Positions 5,422-7,781 of a stretch of 7,781 nt of DNA are shown piece after piece. Where the stretch lies: positions 6,882 to 14,662 of the forward strand of contig HF987940.1 in the NCBI GenBank assembly GCA_000431835.1, read 5' to 3'. Under the pieces are notes generated by a model. That model worked only from the letters and a program-made list of their open reading frames with translations. It had not been told where the DNA came from and searched no databases. A program made the position numbers and the translations under genes. The stretch is from Succinatimonas sp. CAG:777 (GTDB taxonomy: Bacteria; Pseudomonadota; Gammaproteobacteria; Enterobacterales; Succinivibrionaceae). The number at the start of each line of letters is the position of its first letter. The first letter of the stretch is position 1.

Positions 5422-7290
5422 ATGAGCAACAAAAATTTTTTACCGCTTCCTACAGGTAACAATGACTTTACAGATATAAGAGCAAAGAACCGCTATTATG
5501 TGGACAAGAGTCCATACCTTAAAACTGTATTCTCTGAAGATGTTCCTGCTGAAGGTTCAGTTGTTGCTGATGGTTCTGCTGTGCTGCTCTTTACAAGACC
5601 AAGACGTTTTGGCAAGACTCTGCTCCTGGATATGTTTGAGAGCTTTCTTAAGATTAGTGAATCAAATCCAGGTGACACTTCTCTTCAGAAAGAACTCTTT
5701 AAAGGCTTAAAAATACTTGAAGATAAAGAGTTCTGTGAAAAGTACATGGGCAGGTTTCCTGTAATTTTTATTAGTTTAAAGGATGTTGGCGGAACAACCT
5801 TTGAAGCCACCTATAAAATGTTTGCTGATACTGTATATGAAGTGGCAAACCAATATAAATATCTGTTAAACAGTACTAAACTTGATGATGATGATAAAGC
5901 AATACTAAGACAGCTTACAGATATCAACTATCTTGAAGACGATAAAAATTCATCACGTTTAAAAAAATCATTAAAACACCTATCTGCATTTCTGTACAAA
6001 GAATACGGGATTCGCCCTATACTGCTCATAGATGAATATGATGTGCCTTTAGCCAAAGCCTCATATCACGATTCAATCAACTTTAGCGGACACATTGAAA
6101 AGGTTGATGTTAAAGACACCATCCATTATAAGATGGTAGATTTAATGTCAGGATTCTTAGGTATTCTAAAAGACAAAAGCACTCTTACTAAAACAGTTAT
6201 CACAGGATGTTTAAAGGTAGCCAAAAACAGTATCTTTACGGGAGTAAACAACCTCAAAGTAAACACAATTATTTCTGAAAATGAGGAATTTACTGGAATG
6301 ATTGGTTTTACTAAGGACGAAACATTAAAAGTTTTAAAAGACTATGAGATGGAAGACTACTCTACTTTAGTCAAGAACCATTATGACGGCTACAGGTTCT
6401 GCGATAAGGAAATGTTCTGTCCATGGGATGTTATAAACTTTATAGATGACAATTTTGTAAAGAATCTTAAAGTACCAAAAGGAAATATAGTGCCAGGCAA
6501 CTACTGGAATAGATCATCATCCGACAGCGTCTTAAGAGAATACATAGGATATCTTACAGACACAGATACTCAGAAAATGCAGGATTTAATAGACGGTAAG
6601 TCTATTATCTTTAAACTAAATGACTCCATGAACTATGACACCTTATCCGAGCATAACTCTAATGATTTCTGGTCACTGTTACTGCATACAGGATATCTGA
6701 CTGTAGACTGGAATAAGACAGATGAAATTTACAGTTCATCTGACAATGACATCTTTGCAAGAATTCCTAATAAAGAAATTAAAGAGTGCTTTACTAACAA
6801 CATTCAAAAAAGATTTGAAACTAAAACCGCACCATCATCAGTTGCCAATAAGATTGCATGTGCCTTAATGGAAGGCAACAGCAGTTTTGCACAAACACAG
6901 CTAAGACAGATTTTAAGGAGTTTTATTTCCATTAGAGACAGCGCTACGAAAGCTCCTCATGAAAACTACTATCATGGTTATCTGAATGGTTTATTTACAA
7001 ACTGCTCATTAGGATTTTTCGGTGAATACCATTCAAATTCTGAAACTGGAGATGGTTATGCTGATATCACCTTCTGTGATGCCTATTCAGAAAAAGCTGT
7101 AATAATTGAAATTAAATCTACAAAGTCTGTATCTGAGCTGATTGCCCTTAGTGAAGAAGCTGTTTTACAAATTGAAGAAAAGCACTACGCAGATCATTAT
7201 CTGAAAAATCTAATGGTACAAAGCATCTACGCTTATGGAATTGCCTTTTCAGGAAAGAACTGCTTCATCACTTGTAAGAAGATAAAGTAA
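5422..7290 (+). CDS. AAA-ATPase-like protein with C-terminal PD-(D/E)XK nuclease-like domain
   Basis: The 622 residues match the common two-domain family (Pfam AAA-ATPase_like PF09820 plus PDDEXK_9 PF08011). The N-terminal FLPLPTGNNDFTDIRAKNRYYVDKS (6-30) is followed by the P-loop RPRRFGKTLLLDM (59-71; K65, T66), Walker B LLIDEYDVPL (201-210), NHYDGYRF (319-326) and RIPNKEI (447-453). The C-terminal nuclease fold shows GEYHSNSE (534-541), GDGYADI (543-549; D548), IIEIKS (561-566; E563 and K565, the D/E-X-K core) and AVLQIEEKHYA (580-590; Q583). All core residues are present, so it is probably active. The family's biological role is not established; it is often multi-copy in gut bacteria, and defence or selfish functions have been suggested by inference. 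It is a single gene with its own promoter, convergent with the downstream porin, and of normal length. Confidence 0.9.
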   Translation: MSNKNFLPLPTGNNDFTDIRAKNRYYVDKSPYLKTVFSEDVPAEGSVVADGSAVLLFTRPRRFGKTLLLDMFESFLKISESNPGDTSLQKELFKGLKILEDKEFCEKYMGRFPVIFISLKDVGGTTFEATYKMFADTVYEVANQYKYLLNSTKLDDDDKAILRQLTDINYLEDDKNSSRLKKSLKHLSAFLYKEYGIRPILLIDEYDVPLAKASYHDSINFSGHIEKVDVKDTIHYKMVDLMSGFLGILKDKSTLTKTVITGCLKVAKNSIFTGVNNLKVNTIISENEEFTGMIGFTKDETLKVLKDYEMEDYSTLVKNHYDGYRFCDKEMFCPWDVINFIDDNFVKNLKVPKGNIVPGNYWNRSSSDSVLREYIGYLTDTDTQKMQDLIDGKSIIFKLNDSMNYDTLSEHNSNDFWSLLLHTGYLTVDWNKTDEIYSSSDNDIFARIPNKEIKECFTNNIQKRFETKTAPSSVANKIACALMEGNSSFAQTQLRQILRSFISIRDSATKAPHENYYHGYLNGLFTNCSLGFFGEYHSNSETGDGYADITFCDAYSEKAVIIEIKSTKSVSELIALSEEAVLQIEEKHYADHYLKNLMVQSIYAYGIAFSGKNCFITCKKIK

Positions 7291-7319
7291 ACAGTACCGT
7301 TATGTAATAACCGTGTTCT

Positions 7320-7341
7320 TGAGTCGTTATTTTCAGACTCA
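7320..7341 (+). other. Small hairpin after the ATPase/PD-(D/E)XK gene
   Basis: TGAGTC (7320-7325) and GACTCA (7336-7341) form a 6-bp stem around a 10-nt T-rich loop, 30 nt after the stop. No T run follows, so it is at most a weak or partial terminator. The convergent porin terminator at 7421-7459 may stop plus-strand transcripts as well, since its core stem of nine base pairs is also perfect on that strand. Confidence 0.3.
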
Positions 7342-7420
7342 GTATCAATTCAAGCCTACAATGTTTAATCGCAACGATGCGGATTTTGTGGCACTCATTG
7401 CGCTTTACCTGATGTTTCAG

Positions 7421-7459
7421 AAAAAATTAAAAAGGCAGAACCGTTAGATCCTGCCTTTT
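7421..7459 (-). terminator. Rho-independent terminator of the second porin
   Basis: On the minus strand AAAAGGCAGGA (7459-7449) pairs with TTCTGCCTTTT (7440-7430) in an 11-bp stem with one G-U pair, followed by TTTAATTTTTT (to 7421). It closely resembles the first porin's terminator, sharing GCAGGATC on one side and GGTTCTGC on the other. This supports common ancestry of the two porin loci. Confidence 0.85.
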
Positions 7460-7480
7460 AAAATTGTCTGCTGAGTTCAG

Positions 7481-7501
7481 CTAAATCAAAATATGATTTA
7501 G
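7481..7501. repeat. 7-bp inverted repeat abutting the second porin stop
   Basis: CTAAATC (7481-7487) and GATTTAG (7495-7501) are perfect inverted arms with a 7-nt AT loop, ending one base from the stop codon at 7503. It is AT-rich and weak. It may be a 3'-UTR hairpin of the porin mRNA ahead of the main terminator. Confidence 0.35.
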
Positions 7502-7502
7502 A

Positions 7503-7781
7503 TTAGAACCATGCCTCAACCTGTGCACCGAACTGAACGTTGTTGCTGTCCTTTTCACCGTATTTACGTGTCACATTCTCGCTCTCAACCTTACCGTATA
7601 TATTAGCATTGTTAGCGTGGATGTAAGATACGAAGAAACGGATTTCAGGACGTGACCAGACATTTGAAGCATCAGGAGTAATACCATAAGCCATAGTTAA
7701 CTTCTGACCACGATTTACATTATTCATATAGTCGCCTTTCTTCTGGGTCTGTACATACGCACCAGCTTCCCAAATCAGACG
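7503..7781 (-). CDS. Second LamB-family porin, C-terminal 92 residues (N-terminus beyond window)
   Basis: The frame is open from the right edge to the stop at 7503; the ATG at 7727 is internal. The visible part carries KLTMAYGITPDASNVWSRPE (compare KLTLAYAVNPDAYNAWTRPE in the first porin) and then IRFFVSYIHA. It ends VQFGAQVEAWF with the C-terminal Phe typical of outer-membrane barrels. This is the LamB/carbohydrate-porin C-terminal pattern (E. coli LamB RPAIRVFATY and FGAQMEIWW). It is a paralogue, not a duplicate: the loop before the last strand differs fully. The substrate is unknown. It probably forms a tandem pair with the porin at 2234-3526, now separated by about 4 kb. Confidence 0.88.
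   Translation of the reverse strand, partial: RLIWEAGAYVQTQKKGDYMNNVNRGQKLTMAYGITPDASNVWSRPEIRFFVSYIHANNANIYGKVESENVTRKYGEKDSNNVQFGAQVEAWF

Noticed and set aside
5496..5710. Overlapping frames of 60 and 70 codons on both strands inside the ATPase/PD-(D/E)XK gene
   Set aside because: They lie within the P-loop region of the intact 622-residue protein and have no independent start signals.
7286..7447. Plus-strand open frame of about 53 codons after the PD-(D/E)XK gene, containing MFNRNDADFVALIALYLMF
   Set aside because: It has no start with a ribosome site and runs into the convergent porin terminator. It looks protein-like, perhaps a transposase scrap, but is not recognised.

Overview
The window most likely comes from a low-GC gammaproteobacterium. 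Three things point this way: a ruvC-ruvA-ruvB operon whose proteins closely resemble the E. coli ones, LamB-type outer-membrane porins ending in Phe, and AAA ATPase/PD-(D/E)XK proteins of a kind common in host-associated anaerobes. A Succinivibrionaceae-like gut anaerobe (Aeromonadales) fits best, but this is an inference from protein resemblance and cannot be proven from the window.

Layout. (1) Positions 1-1964, minus strand: the Holliday-junction operon ruvC, ruvA, ruvB, with ruvB running off the left edge. (2) 1965-2233: the ruv leader, with a possible promoter and a terminator-like hairpin, next to the strong terminator of the following porin. (3) 2234-3526, minus: a complete LamB-family (maltoporin-like) sugar porin with a signal peptide. 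(4) 3527-4515: about 1 kb without a large gene. It holds the porin leader, a GC-richer patch with a 19-bp-period repeat, a CRP-like site, a short hydrophobic-peptide gene with its own Shine-Dalgarno and terminator, the 3' end of a group II intron, and three 16-bp repeats spaced exactly 32 bp apart. (5) 4516-5166, plus: a truncated AAA ATPase of the AAA_14/DUF4143 type. (6) 5422-7290, plus: an intact fusion of an AAA-ATPase-like domain with a PD-(D/E)XK nuclease-like domain, with its own promoter. (7) 7503-7781, minus: the C-terminal end of a second LamB-type porin, with a terminator closely resembling that of the first.

The ruv genes form one recombination-repair unit: RuvA binds the junction, RuvB pumps branch migration and RuvC resolves it. 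The two porins look like tandem paralogues for sugar uptake on the same strand. The roughly 4 kb between them holds an intron fragment, a broken ATPase, a small membrane peptide and a stand-alone ATPase-nuclease, so it reads as an accessory island in which mobile or addiction-type genes accumulate and decay. The items most worth a second look are the 32-bp-period repeat array abutting the ATPase start, the 30-residue hydrophobic peptide unit, and the unusual porin leader (mini-ORF with an ATGA overlap).
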